A DNA stretch of 64,000 bases from Candidatus Azobacteroides sp. GTDB taxonomy: Bacteria; Bacteroidota; Bacteroidia; Bacteroidales; WRGA01. Of the stretch, positions 1 to 9,071 are shown one piece after another. Position numbers and translations under genes: made by a program. How positions within the stretch are numbered: the first letter of the stretch is position 1; every line of letters begins with the position of its first letter. The notes below the pieces were generated by a model, which did no database searches, was not told the origin of the DNA, and was given only the letters and a program-made list of their open reading frames with translations. Where the stretch lies: assembly GCA_021201815.1 (NCBI GenBank), contig JAJQEC010000114.1, positions 1-64,000 of the forward strand, in the 5' to 3' direction.

Positions 1-28
1 AAACAAATTTGATTATTTACATAGTATC

Positions 29-120
29 TTCTTCGAGGGGAGAGTTGTCTGGTATCTCACCAACTATTCCCTTCGGAGAAGGGAAGTACCTTTTGACTTC
101 GTCAAAAGGGGTAGGGTTGG
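29..120. repeat. Dispersed double-hairpin repeat, locus 1
   Basis: Non-coding. Two adjacent perfect hairpins are visible: TTCCCTTC/GAAGGGAA at 67-85 and CCTTTTGAC/GTCAAAAGG at 89-109, followed by GGGGTAGGGTTGG. On the left (29-45) is half of a further hairpin of the same type, separated by a spacer containing GTCTGGTATCTCACC. The same building blocks occur at 37651-37704, 43122-43190 and 58426-58562, in both orientations. It is a genome-dispersed intergenic repeat, not a gene; its left part is shortened here. Confidence 0.8.
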
Positions 121-269
121 ACACAGGTTAATAATCCAATTTTGAAAACCCTCTCCTCAAGCTACAGAATAAGTTTAAAATCTGATTTGTTTGCCTGATT
201 TTAAGCTTATTTATCCAACAAAACGCCAGGAATTTATTACTTTCGCTTTTTGATATAAAATACTTGCCA

Positions 270-968
270 ATGAACTTTCGTTATAAAAATTTATTCTTTG
301 ATCTGGATGATACGTTATGGGATATTCATACCAATGGAAGAGAAGCCATGCTTGAAACTTTTCAGGAATACAAGCTGGCTGATTATTTCCCTTCTTTTGA
401 TTCCTTCTATGATATTTATATGGAATACAATGTCGAATTATGGGGAAAATACCGGAACAACGAGATAAAGAAAAACGAACTTGTCCTGCAACGTTTCTTA
501 TTACCCCTGCAGCAAGGAGGAATAGATGATGAAGCCTTCGCCTTAAGAATGAACGATGACTTTCTGGAAGCTACTACTACCAAAACAGCTTTAATTCCAC
601 ATGCAAAGGAAATACTGGACCATCTGAAACCCTTTTACCGGATGTTTATTATCTCAAATGGATTTTCTGAGGTCCAGTATAAGAAAATCAGAAATTCCGG
701 ACTGGAAGTTTATTTCGAAAAAATCATTCTTTCCGAAGATGTTCGGGCCAATAAGCCCAGTCCTGTTATTTTCGATCATGCGCTGAAGATGACAAATTCC
801 CGGAGAAACGAATCTATCATGATCGGAGACAGTTGGGAAGCAGATATTATCGGTGCTCATGATAGCGGCATAGACCAGATCTTTTTTAATAAAGAAGATA
901 AGCAGGAGATGGAATTCCTGCCTACCTATTGCATTACTTCCCTCAAGGAAATAAAAAATATTCTATGA
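270..968 (+). CDS. yjjG: YjjG family noncanonical pyrimidine nucleotidase (HAD superfamily)
   Basis: Predicted cytoplasmic HAD hydrolase that dephosphorylates nucleoside 5'-monophosphates, with a house-cleaning role towards noncanonical pyrimidine nucleotides in the YjjG family. Motif I is FFDLDDTLWD (Asp11 and Asp13), motif II is the Ser of MFIISNG, motif III the Lys of ANKPSP, and motif IV is IGDSWEADI. The helical cap domain lies between motifs I and II. At about 232 residues the length is normal for the family. An in-frame TTG at 264 lies just upstream, but the ATG at 270 starts directly before the conserved core and is preferred. It converges on miaB. The substrate is inferred from family only. 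Confidence 0.88.
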   Translation: MNFRYKNLFFDLDDTLWDIHTNGREAMLETFQEYKLADYFPSFDSFYDIYMEYNVELWGKYRNNEIKKNELVLQRFLLPLQQGGIDDEAFALRMNDDFLEATTTKTALIPHAKEILDHLKPFYRMFIISNGFSEVQYKKIRNSGLEVYFEKIILSEDVRANKPSPVIFDHALKMTNSRRNESIMIGDSWEADIIGAHDSGIDQIFFNKEDKQEMEFLPTYCITSLKEIKNIL

Positions 969-1019
969 CCCTGAGAAATAAATATTTGTAAAATGAATTT
1001 CTCGCTTAATTATCAACTC

Positions 1020-2420
1020 TTAGTTAAAAAACAGCAGTTTGTCTTTATCAATTGACATTACCCGTTCTCCAAGAAGAGTGGCGGAAGAAGCGTCTTTGAT
1101 TCTCACCTGAATATACTCCCCGATCCGGCTGTTTGCTTTATCGAAAACAACAACTTTATTCTGGGAAGTACGGCCGAACATTCTTTCTTTGGAACGTTTT
1201 GAATACCCTTCCACTAATACCTCAAATGTCTTTCCGATATCTTTCCGGTTACTTTCCGAAGACAATTGGTTCTGTAAATCTATAATCTCCTGAAGCCGCT
1301 TTACTTTTATTTCCTCAGGAATATCATCAGGTAGATTTTTAGAAGCATAGGTTCCGGGACGTTCCGAATATTTAAACATGAACGCACTATCAAAGCCAAC
1401 TTCACGCATCAAAGATAATGTTTCCCGGTGATCTTCTTCGGTTTCGGAATGAAAACCGGCAAAGACATCCGTAGATATACCACAATCAGGAATATATTTC
1501 CGGATGGCTGCAATCCGGTCCAGATACCATTCACGGGTATACCGACGATTCATCAGCTTTAGTATTTTAGAACTCCCTGACTGGACAGGTAAGTGAATAT
1601 GATTACAAATATTGGGATGCATAGCCACTGCCCGAATAATCTCGTCCGACATATCTTTGGGATGGGAAGTGGAAAAGCGTATCCGCATTTCGGGAGCAGC
1701 GTTTGCTACCATTTTCAGTAAGTCAGCAAAACCGATGGCCGTTCCATCTTTTTCAAAACAGTATGAATTTACATTCTGCCCAAGCAGTGTTACTTCTTTA
1801 AACCCTTTTTTCTGAAGATCCTTTAACTCATTCAGGATACTTTCCGGTTCCCGGCTACGTTCTCGTCCCCGTGTGTAAGGGACAATGCAATAAGAACAGA
1901 AATTATTACAACCTCTCATGATAGAGATAAAGCCGGAAATTCTGTTTCCTGCTACCCGGGTGGGAATTACATCTTTATAAGTTTCCGTCACAGACAGATC
2001 TACATTAATTGCTTTCTCCCTCTGCTCAACAGCTCCTACCAGATTAGGTAGATCCAGATAAGCATCCGGTCCTACCACCAAGTCTGCCCGGTAATTATGA
2101 ATAAGATCTTCCTTCACACGTTCGGCCATACAGCCAAGGACACCTACAATAAGTTGTTTTTTCTTTTTCCGTAATGTGTTAAAAAACTGTAACCGGTTTA
2201 GTACCTTCTGTTCTGCATTTTCACGGATAGAACACGTATTGACAAATACGGCATCAGCTTCTTCCAGTGCCTCCGTAAGCTCATAACCGGCCATTTGCAT
2301 GACTGAAGCGACTACTTCACTGTCTGCAACATTCATCTGACATCCATACGTTTCTATAAACAACTTTTTTGTTCCTTCCTCAGTTACGGATTTAAAGTCC
2401 GCTCCCGATTTTTCGTTCAT
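1020..2420 (-). CDS. miaB: tRNA-2-methylthio-N6-dimethylallyladenosine synthase
   Basis: Radical SAM methylthiotransferase that converts i6A37 to ms2i6A37 in tRNAs reading codons starting with U. Order of domains: N-terminal UPF0004 domain with three cluster-binding cysteines (Cys27 in ETYGCQMN, Cys63 in NTCSIRENA, Cys97 in LGCMAER), the radical SAM domain with Cys171, Cys175 and Cys178 in MRGCNNFCSYC, and a C-terminal TRAM domain. 466 residues is full length. The gene is divergent from a small membrane-anchored protein gene; the two starts are about 55 bp apart. Confidence 0.97.
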   Translation of the reverse strand: MNEKSGADFKSVTEEGTKKLFIETYGCQMNVADSEVVASVMQMAGYELTEALEEADAVFVNTCSIRENAEQKVLNRLQFFNTLRKKKKQLIVGVLGCMAERVKEDLIHNYRADLVVGPDAYLDLPNLVGAVEQREKAINVDLSVTETYKDVIPTRVAGNRISGFISIMRGCNNFCSYCIVPYTRGRERSREPESILNELKDLQKKGFKEVTLLGQNVNSYCFEKDGTAIGFADLLKMVANAAPEMRIRFSTSHPKDMSDEIIRAVAMHPNICNHIHLPVQSGSSKILKLMNRRYTREWYLDRIAAIRKYIPDCGISTDVFAGFHSETEEDHRETLSLMREVGFDSAFMFKYSERPGTYASKNLPDDIPEEIKVKRLQEIIDLQNQLSSESNRKDIGKTFEVLVEGYSKRSKERMFGRTSQNKVVVFDKANSRIGEYIQVRIKDASSATLLGERVMSIDKDKLLFFN

Positions 2421-2447
2421 TTTCTTTCTTTTTAAGTGGTAAATAAT

Positions 2448-2455
2448 TAAATTTG
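2448..2455 (+). promoter_or_regulatory. Bacteroidota -7 promoter element (TAAATTTG)
   Basis: Matches the Bacteroidota -7 consensus TAnnTTTG. Transcription would begin near 2462, so the ATG at 2477 is the first usable start of the downstream gene and the TTG at 2453 is excluded. Confidence 0.5.
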
Positions 2456-2476
2456 ATGCAAAATTACAAAAAAGGC

Positions 2477-2965
2477 ATGGAAAATTTAGGAGATTATTTA
2501 TATTTGATACTTATTGGCATAGCAGTTATTGCCTCTTTCATCAAACCCAAAAAGAAGGCATCGCCTTCGGCACCTTCCAACCCGATGCAGACAGAAGAGC
2601 GGGAACAACAGCAAATACCAGCTTATAATACGGGCAAAACACCTCCGCCAATACCAGAGAGAAAACCAAAAACCTGGCAGGAATTACTTCAATCATTAAA
2701 TGAAGCCCAACCGGCCCAACAAAGATCAACGTCTGTTTCGCAAAAGAGAGAGACAAAAGGCTTGACAAGTTCTCATTTTTCTGCGGAAAACAGGAAAGGA
2801 AAAAGAGCGTCAACGATTTCTTCAATCACAGAAAGAATACAAAGATTCTCTGACCATGACCAGTTATTGGGGCAAACCGAATCTTCCATTGATATTGATT
2901 TCAGTAACATCGATGAAATCAAAAAAGGAATTATTTATGCGGAAATTTTCAACCGGAAATATTAA
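2477..2965 (+). CDS. Membrane-anchored protein of unknown function
   Basis: About 162 residues. One N-terminal transmembrane segment (YLYLILIGIAVIASFI) is followed by a lysine-rich stop-transfer region and a long low-complexity, proline/glutamine/serine-rich segment; the last 30 residues are acidic (SSIDIDFSNIDEIKKGIIYAEIF) and end in NRKY. The topology suggests a short periplasmic end and a disordered cytoplasmic tail. The ATG at 2477 was chosen because a -7 promoter element lies at 2448-2455. No family with known function was recognised. The conserved-looking acidic C-terminus could be a binding motif (inference). Confidence 0.7.
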   Translation: MENLGDYLYLILIGIAVIASFIKPKKKASPSAPSNPMQTEEREQQQIPAYNTGKTPPPIPERKPKTWQELLQSLNEAQPAQQRSTSVSQKRETKGLTSSHFSAENRKGKRASTISSITERIQRFSDHDQLLGQTESSIDIDFSNIDEIKKGIIYAEIFNRKY

Positions 2966-2972
2966 TTAATTG

Positions 2973-3022
2973 GAAGAATCAAGAGCGGGTTTGTGACTTC
3001 TTCTCCCTTAGTCCTGATTCTT
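2973..3022. terminator. Possible bidirectional terminator hairpin
   Basis: AAGAATCA (from 2973) pairs with TGATTCTT (to about 3022) between two convergent genes, with a long AT-poor loop. The stem is only 8 bp and there is no strong T-run, so the call is weak. Confidence 0.3.
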
Positions 3023-3036
3023 AATTTTCGGATCTA

Positions 3037-5004
3037 TCATTCTACAATCATCCGGTTATCGATCAACTTTTGATTGTATTGCTGACGGAAGGCTTTAAAT
3101 TTTGACTCCAGTTTTTCTACGATTTCCGGATTCTTGTCTTTTATTTCATTCTTTAGTAAAAGGTCTTCATCATAATTATACAGACCTATCACATGGTCTT
3201 CTTCGGTAACTTGTAACACATAGTTATTCTCATATATCTGATAGAAACCGTTATAGTTAATGGCAAAACGCTCAATAGAATCATTCAGAGCATTTGACCC
3301 GAAAGCAAAAAAAGGCTTATCATAGTTCAGGTAGCTTAATACCGTAGGCATAATATCAATTTGCTGGGTAACCTGTGCCTCCACTACTTCCGGCTGCAAC
3401 ACACCGGTAGGATCAAAATAAATAATCGGAATAAGGAAAGGTCCGATGCTGGTTTTACTTTTTTCATAAGAAACCTGATTAGGATGATCTGCCGTAATGA
3501 CAAACAAGGTATTTTTATACCAGGGCATCTTAGAAACTGCGTCAAAGAAATTCCGGAGCGCCATATCCGTATAACCTACTGTCTGGTGAATCTGCTGGTC
3601 TCCCTTATCGAATTTACCTTCGTATTCCTTGGGAATGGCAAACGGATGGTGAGAAGTTGCCGTAAAAACAGCTCCGAAAAACGGTTCCGGTTTTTCATTT
3701 AGTACCCTTGCCATAAATTGCAGGAAAGGTTCATCCCAGATAGCCCACATTCCGTCAAAGTCCGCATCGTTATTATATTCTGTCTTCCCATAATAATGCG
3801 AGAAGCCTGACATACGGGCAAAAGAATCGAATCCCATGGAACCATTCGGTGCTCCATGAAAAAAAGAAGTATCATATCCTTTTTCCTTCAACAGAGCAGC
3901 TAATCCTTTAATAGAATTATTCGCATACACCGATAATACATACGGATCCGGAAAGGAGGGAATACTGGCCAATACCGATGGCATAGCATCAATCGATTTG
4001 AGCCCGTTTCCAAAAGAATGTTTAAAAGTATAACAATGAGTAAGAAGGGAATCCAGAAAAGGCGTATATCCCTTGTAATTCCCATTATCCAGGTCTTTAT
4101 TGAAAAAGCTGATGTATTCCTTGCTCAGGCTTTCCACAATAAGGATCACGACATTTTTATCTACAAAAGCGGTAGAATCATTTGTTACAGGATAATGTTC
4201 AGGAGTATAAATACGATCTAATTCTTCTTCGGTAAAATAATTCAGTCTTTTGTAATTGGACCGTTTCAACGTCCTATAAATGGAAAAAGGCGTATTCAGT
4301 ACAATTCCTATTTCCGCCGGCTTATTTACATATACGGCAGCATTACTGATGGTGATGGGACGGGTACTATGCGCAAAACCGCCTCTTACTCCTCCGACAA
4401 ATAAAATAATCCCAAGTGCCATAATTACTATGCTAATGATATAAAAGCCTGCATTATGGGCAATAATGGTAGGACGGACTTTGATAAGGTTATAACACCA
4501 TATCATCAAAACAACAAATACAACAAATATTAAAAGCAAATACCAGAATTCAGCCAGAAATTCCCCCATCAAAGAGAAATTTCCTTTGTCATTAGCAAAT
4601 TCCTGAAAAACCGACCAAGTTGTTCTTTTATTGGTAAAACGGAAGTAAGCAACATCGACCAGATTAAACGCCAGAACAATAGAATTGGTAATGCAAAAAA
4701 TCCATTTCAGGACTTTCTGGTAACTGGCCTTATAACGAAAGCGAAAAGGCAACAGGTTTCCAAGAATAAACAGGGAATTGGTATACAGCACTGCAACCAG
4801 ATCAAATTTTACTCCTCCTGCCATCAGATGCAGGAAATGAGAAAAAGTCATTTCAGGATACAAATCCATATTAAAAAGGAAGAATACGATTCGGCATAAT
4901 GTAAATAGCACCATTATAAATATCAACCGGACCAGTAGTGCCATATAGATGTTTCCTAAAAAAACGCTTAACTTTCTTTCCTTCATTTTACTTTTCCAAT
5001 TCAA
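3037..5004 (-). CDS. LTA synthase family phosphatase/sulfatase-fold membrane enzyme
   Basis: 655 residues in the LtaS/OpgB-like branch of the alkaline phosphatase superfamily. Such enzymes transfer phosphoglycerol or phosphoethanolamine from lipids to envelope glycans; the acceptor here is unknown. Five hydrophobic segments occupy residues ~15-215, then a periplasmic sulfatase fold: metal-ligand Glu291 in ILIVESLS, probable nucleophile Ser337 in GNGLKSIDAMPS (Thr in Gram-positive LtaS), His452/His453 in TATSHHPF, and Asp506-His507 in ITADHPNQ. The organism is Gram-negative by its other genes, so true lipoteichoic acid is not expected; modification of a periplasmic glucan or lipid A-type acceptor is more likely (inference). 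Confidence 0.88.
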   Translation of the reverse strand: MNWKSKMKERKLSVFLGNIYMALLVRLIFIMVLFTLCRIVFFLFNMDLYPEMTFSHFLHLMAGGVKFDLVAVLYTNSLFILGNLLPFRFRYKASYQKVLKWIFCITNSIVLAFNLVDVAYFRFTNKRTTWSVFQEFANDKGNFSLMGEFLAEFWYLLLIFVVFVVLMIWCYNLIKVRPTIIAHNAGFYIISIVIMALGIILFVGGVRGGFAHSTRPITISNAAVYVNKPAEIGIVLNTPFSIYRTLKRSNYKRLNYFTEEELDRIYTPEHYPVTNDSTAFVDKNVVILIVESLSKEYISFFNKDLDNGNYKGYTPFLDSLLTHCYTFKHSFGNGLKSIDAMPSVLASIPSFPDPYVLSVYANNSIKGLAALLKEKGYDTSFFHGAPNGSMGFDSFARMSGFSHYYGKTEYNNDADFDGMWAIWDEPFLQFMARVLNEKPEPFFGAVFTATSHHPFAIPKEYEGKFDKGDQQIHQTVGYTDMALRNFFDAVSKMPWYKNTLFVITADHPNQVSYEKSKTSIGPFLIPIIYFDPTGVLQPEVVEAQVTQQIDIMPTVLSYLNYDKPFFAFGSNALNDSIERFAINYNGFYQIYENNYVLQVTEEDHVIGLYNYDEDLLLKNEIKDKNPEIVEKLESKFKAFRQQYNQKLIDNRMIVE

Positions 5005-5109
5005 AATTCATTCTACCCGCAAAGGTCGACATTTTTAAATAAAAAGGAAAGAAGGAAAAGTTAAAAGTAGAAAGTAAAAAATAAAAGGCTCATTTCCCTT
5101 TTACTTTTA

Positions 5110-5538
5110 TCAGTATACCGGAACAATTCCGGTTGAAGCAGGCTCCTTTACCGATACGATGCTATCTACTACGTATTTGGAGTATCCCCGCCAGGGTAAA
5201 GAACGGTTGTATTCCTTGTAATGCAACTGAAGTTCCTTTCCGGTAAGGGATTCCATCTTTTCGGCCACTTCTTTACTGGCTACGGAAAACATAAAATCAT
5301 TGGATTGTACTCCTTGTCCGGTTGCACTCGGACGGATGCCTACCTGAATAAGACGACCTTCATATGTCTTGAAAACATAGCCTTTATGAGTAAGGTAATT
5401 TAACTGTCCGTTCTTTAAACCGGTAGCTACAACGAAATAATACTGAAAATAAAAAATTCCCGCACCTATCAGAAGAAGAACGGCAAGAGAAATAAAAAGG
5501 TATTTTTTCCATGCCGGTCGCTTGCTAATTGTATCCAT
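5110..5538 (-). CDS. Small single-span membrane protein, unknown function
   Basis: 142 residues: short basic N-terminus, one transmembrane helix (YLFISLAVLLLIGAGIFYF, about residues 13-31) and a ~105-residue soluble domain expected in the periplasm. The domain contains GYVFKTYEGRLIQVGIR and ends in a Pro/Gly tail. Proteins of this look occur in Bacteroidales as conserved hypotheticals. No enzyme motif is visible. It lies downstream of nothing on its strand and upstream of the sulfatase-fold gene by ~105 bp of purine-rich DNA, so co-transcription is possible but not shown. Confidence 0.75.
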   Translation of the reverse strand: MDTISKRPAWKKYLFISLAVLLLIGAGIFYFQYYFVVATGLKNGQLNYLTHKGYVFKTYEGRLIQVGIRPSATGQGVQSNDFMFSVASKEVAEKMESLTGKELQLHYKEYNRSLPWRGYSKYVVDSIVSVKEPASTGIVPVY

Positions 5539-5653
5539 GTGTTAATAATGTATTTCTTACTTTAATGTGATATCATTTACAAAACACTCATTCATTGTGA
5601 TTTGTTTTTAAAAAAATTAGAATTTGTTTGTAGTCGTTCCTCTAAAATCATTC

Positions 5654-5661
5654 TATATTTG
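5654..5661 (+). promoter_or_regulatory. -7 promoter element (TATATTTG) for dsbD
   Basis: Consensus TAnnTTTG 51 bp before the dsbD start, with TTTG at 5627-5630 as a possible -33 element (spacing slightly long). Confidence 0.5.
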
Positions 5662-5711
5662 TATGCTAAACTAAAAAAACGAATTTATTCACTTCTGATC
5701 CGATAAAGAGA

Positions 5712-7763
5712 ATGAAAAGAAATCTGTTCCTGTTTTTCCTGACTTTTATTTTTACCCAACTATACGGGCAGATCAATGAACCTGTAAAATGGACGCAAAG
5801 CATTAAAAGTACGGATACCGATGAAGTTGAAATTACTTTCACGGCAAAAATTGATAAAGGATGGCATTTGTATGGTATCCGCCTTCCGGAAAACGGACCG
5901 GTTCCTACTACTTTTTCTTTTGATGAAACAAAGGGAGCGGAACTCATCGGTGGAATTATTTCCCGCAGCCGTTCGGTAAAGGAATTCGATCCTGTGTTCG
6001 AAATGGAGCTGGAATGGTATGCAAACAGTGCTGTTTTTGTTCAGAAAGCACGGGTCAAAGACAGGAAATCCTTTCAGGTAAACGGGAATATCCGTTTTAT
6101 GGCCTGCAATGATATGCAATGCCTTTCCCCGACTGTCCATGACTTTAATTTTATGACAGGTAATCTTCCGGAAACAAAACCGACTTCATCCGTTCCGAAA
6201 GAAGAACCTGCAAAAGAAACGATCCCACCTCCGGCAGAAGAAAACATCTCTATTACTCCTTTTCCAATTGATACCATACCTATACAAGAAGAAACCGGAA
6301 TAGCAGGTATTCCGGTTGCATATACCTCTGACTCTTTATTATGGCGACCTGTTATCAAAGAATTACAAAGTTACGGGGAACAGGAACTAGGCGCCGGAAC
6401 TTCCTGGCTGATAATCTTTCTCATCGGATTCGGGGGCGGATTACTGGCTCTGCTTACACCCTGTGTCTGGCCTATCATTCCTATGACGGTCAGTTTTTTC
6501 CTGAAAAGAAATGAGCAAAAACACACATCCGTAAAAGAAAGTCTTATATACGGATTATCCATTATTGTTATTTACCTAACGTTGGGACTGGCAATCACAG
6601 CGGCTTTCGGAGCAAGTGCGTTAAATGACCTCTCTACCAATGCAATTTTTAATCTGTTATTTTTTCTATTGCTCGTTATATTCGCTGTTTCTTTCTTCGG
6701 AGCTTTTGAACTTACCCTGCCTGCCAGTTGGACAAATAAAATGAATAAAAAAGCAGACGAGACAATCGGGCTGGTAAGTATTTTCTTTATGGCGTTTACC
6801 CTTGTACTGGTTTCTTTCTCCTGCACAGGTCCGATCATCGGAACCCTGCTTGTACAGGCAGCTACAATGAGCTCTATCAAAGGACCTGCTGTGGGAATGT
6901 TCGGATTCTCCCTGGCTCTGGCTATTCCGTTCACCCTTTTTGCCCTCTTTCCTTCCTGGCTGAAAAAACTTCCGAAGTCCGGTGGATGGCTTAACTCGGT
7001 AAAAGTAGTCCTCGGATTCCTGGAACTGGCGCTGGCACTGAAATTTTTGTCCGTAGCAGATCTGGCTTACCATTGGCATATTCTGGACCGGGAAACATTT
7101 CTGGCACTCTGGATTGTTATTTTCTCTTTGCTTGGATTTTATTTATTAGGAAAAATCCGCTTTCCCCATGATAGTGAAACAAAGCATGTCTCTATTCCCG
7201 GTTTCTTCCTGGCACTTATATCGCTTGCTTTTGCCGTTTATCTGATCCCCGGATTATGGGGAGCCCCGCTAAAATCGACAAGTGCTTTTCTGCCTCCTCT
7301 CACTACACAGGATTTTAATTTGTACGATAATGCGGTCCATGCTCAGTTTGATGATTATGAATCCGGCATGGAATATGCAAGAAGAATCGGGAAACCGGTT
7401 GTGATTGACTTTTCCGGATATGGTTGTGTGAATTGCCGGAAAATGGAAACAGCCGTCTGGATAGATCCGAGGGTAAAAAACCTGCTTGAAAAAGAATATG
7501 TATTGATTACATTATTTGTTGATGATAAAGCGGCTTTACCTGAACCTATCACTGTAAATGACGGTGGAAAACAACGCACCATCAAAACAGTAGGTGATAA
7601 ATGGTCTTATCTCCAGCGACATAAGTTCGGAGCAAATGCTCAGCCGTTTTACGTCCTGCTGGACTACGAAGGAAATCCGTTAAGTAAATCCTACGGATTC
7701 AGTGAAAACATTTCTGATTTTATAAATTTTCTGCAGGGAGGATTGGAGAACGCCAGGAAGTAA
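5712..7763 (+). CDS. dsbD: Thiol:disulfide interchange protein DsbD
   Basis: 683-residue inner-membrane electron carrier that passes reducing power from cytoplasmic thioredoxin to periplasmic thiol proteins and cytochrome c maturation. A signal peptide (to about Gln20) is followed by the immunoglobulin-like alpha domain with Cys132 and Cys137, a proline-rich linker (155-195), the eight-helix beta domain (230-525) with Cys251 in LTPCVWPIIPM and Cys371 in FSCTGP, and a C-terminal thioredoxin-like gamma domain with Cys572-Val-Asn-Cys575. All three redox-active cysteine pairs are present, so it should be functional. Monocistronic: the next gene is on the other strand. Confidence 0.95.
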   Translation: MKRNLFLFFLTFIFTQLYGQINEPVKWTQSIKSTDTDEVEITFTAKIDKGWHLYGIRLPENGPVPTTFSFDETKGAELIGGIISRSRSVKEFDPVFEMELEWYANSAVFVQKARVKDRKSFQVNGNIRFMACNDMQCLSPTVHDFNFMTGNLPETKPTSSVPKEEPAKETIPPPAEENISITPFPIDTIPIQEETGIAGIPVAYTSDSLLWRPVIKELQSYGEQELGAGTSWLIIFLIGFGGGLLALLTPCVWPIIPMTVSFFLKRNEQKHTSVKESLIYGLSIIVIYLTLGLAITAAFGASALNDLSTNAIFNLLFFLLLVIFAVSFFGAFELTLPASWTNKMNKKADETIGLVSIFFMAFTLVLVSFSCTGPIIGTLLVQAATMSSIKGPAVGMFGFSLALAIPFTLFALFPSWLKKLPKSGGWLNSVKVVLGFLELALALKFLSVADLAYHWHILDRETFLALWIVIFSLLGFYLLGKIRFPHDSETKHVSIPGFFLALISLAFAVYLIPGLWGAPLKSTSAFLPPLTTQDFNLYDNAVHAQFDDYESGMEYARRIGKPVVIDFSGYGCVNCRKMETAVWIDPRVKNLLEKEYVLITLFVDDKAALPEPITVNDGGKQRTIKTVGDKWSYLQRHKFGANAQPFYVLLDYEGNPLSKSYGFSENISDFINFLQGGLENARK

Positions 7764-7847
7764 AAGTCAAGAATCAGAACTTGAAAACCGGTTTTTAACA
7801 AAATAAACTAAATAGTCTTGGTTCTTGACTCTTGATTCTCACTTACA

Positions 7848-8915
7848 TCAGCTTTTCTTCCTGCCATACGATTTATTTAGCATATCGTATTTGCGTTGCC
7901 TTGCTTTCCATCTTTCGGTAGCAAATTGCTGCATGTCTGTTACAATATCTTTTTCATCGATAATCTCGAAGCCGAGCAAAGTTTCAATCACATCTTCCAT
8001 GGTCGCAATTCCTGCCATTCCGCCATATTCATCCAGAATCAAAGCAATGTGTTCCCTTTTCTCCAGCAATATCTCCCAGGCATTATACAGACTTGTGGTA
8101 GCAGCAAGCATTACAATATCCCTCTTAATATCTTTCAATCTCAGGTTGAATTGATCTTCTGCCAGTTTTTCAAATACCATCTGACGAAATACATACCCGG
8201 TAATATTATCTTTTCGTTCTTCATAAATAGGAATACGGGAAAAGTGCAGAAAATCTTTGTTCTTCAGAAATTCTTCCAATGTCATTTCTTCCTCTGCGGC
8301 TACCACCACTACCCGAGGTGTCATAATCTCCGAAACCTTTACACTTTTAAGTTTAATCAAATTCTGAATAATCTTATTTTCGTTTTCACCGAATATGCCT
8401 TCCTGGGTACCGATATCCGCAAGCAGAGAAATCTCCTCCCGACTGGTGGTATATTCAGCTCCTTTCTTAGACAAAAGTCTGGTCAGATAAGCAGAAACAA
8501 TAACCAACGGATAGGTAATAAAAATCATACCTTTAATTATCCGGGAGACAAAACCGACCAGTTGTTTAAAATAATTCGCTCCGATTGTTTTAGGAATAAT
8601 CTCTGTTAATATAAGTATCAGAATGGTCAGGATTGCGGAAACAATTCCGAAATAGGCTTCTCCCCACAATTGTATTGCCTGAGCCCCCACCCCGGCAGCT
8701 CCTACGGTATGGGCGACTGTGTTTAAAGAAAGAATGGCAGAAAGAGGTTTATCCACATTCTCTTTTAGCTTATACAATCTCTCCGCCCCTTTATCTCCTG
8801 CGGCTACCTTCACTTTCAGGTAAGCAATAGGAGTCGAAAGCAGGACCGCTTCCGCTATCGAACACAAAAACGAAGTAAATAAAGCAATAAATAAATATAA
8901 AAGGAGTAGCTTCAT
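7848..8915 (-). CDS. CNNM transmembrane domain/CBS-pair protein (hemolysin C/CorC-like)
   Basis: 355 residues. An N-terminal CNNM (DUF21) domain of three to four helices (residues 1-145; EAVLLST, ILTEIIPKTIG) is followed by two CBS motifs (about 195-315; SEIMTPRVVVVA, HIALILDEYGGMAGIATMEDVIETLLG). CNNM/CorC proteins are implicated in Mg2+ or other divalent ion export and regulation by nucleotide binding at the CBS pair. The usual C-terminal CorC_HlyC domain appears absent: only ~35 basic residues follow the CBS pair. It stands alone on its strand between dsbD and the aminotransferase. Confidence 0.88.
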   Translation of the reverse strand: MKLLLLYLFIALFTSFLCSIAEAVLLSTPIAYLKVKVAAGDKGAERLYKLKENVDKPLSAILSLNTVAHTVGAAGVGAQAIQLWGEAYFGIVSAILTILILILTEIIPKTIGANYFKQLVGFVSRIIKGMIFITYPLVIVSAYLTRLLSKKGAEYTTSREEISLLADIGTQEGIFGENENKIIQNLIKLKSVKVSEIMTPRVVVVAAEEEMTLEEFLKNKDFLHFSRIPIYEERKDNITGYVFRQMVFEKLAEDQFNLRLKDIKRDIVMLAATTSLYNAWEILLEKREHIALILDEYGGMAGIATMEDVIETLLGFEIIDEKDIVTDMQQFATERWKARQRKYDMLNKSYGRKKS

Positions 8916-9071
8916 TGTTTTTATTCTAACAGTTACCTTTTATCCCCTACAAACAATCTCACAAAAGAGGAACAGATTCTTCGCTCAGCAATTCCTTTCC
9001 CTGTAAATGAAACAAATCCATTCCCCGGGGAATTAATCAAACAGAAAACAAGCACTAAAAGTTTATTCCTT

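Noticed and set aside
5110-5538. Annotation as 6-phosphogluconate dehydrogenase
   Set aside because: The 142-residue protein has no NADP-binding or catalytic motif; the real gnd is at 62968.
7896-8609. 237-codon frame on the plus strand
   Set aside because: Antisense to the CNNM/CBS gene; low-complexity hydrophobic translation with no family likeness.
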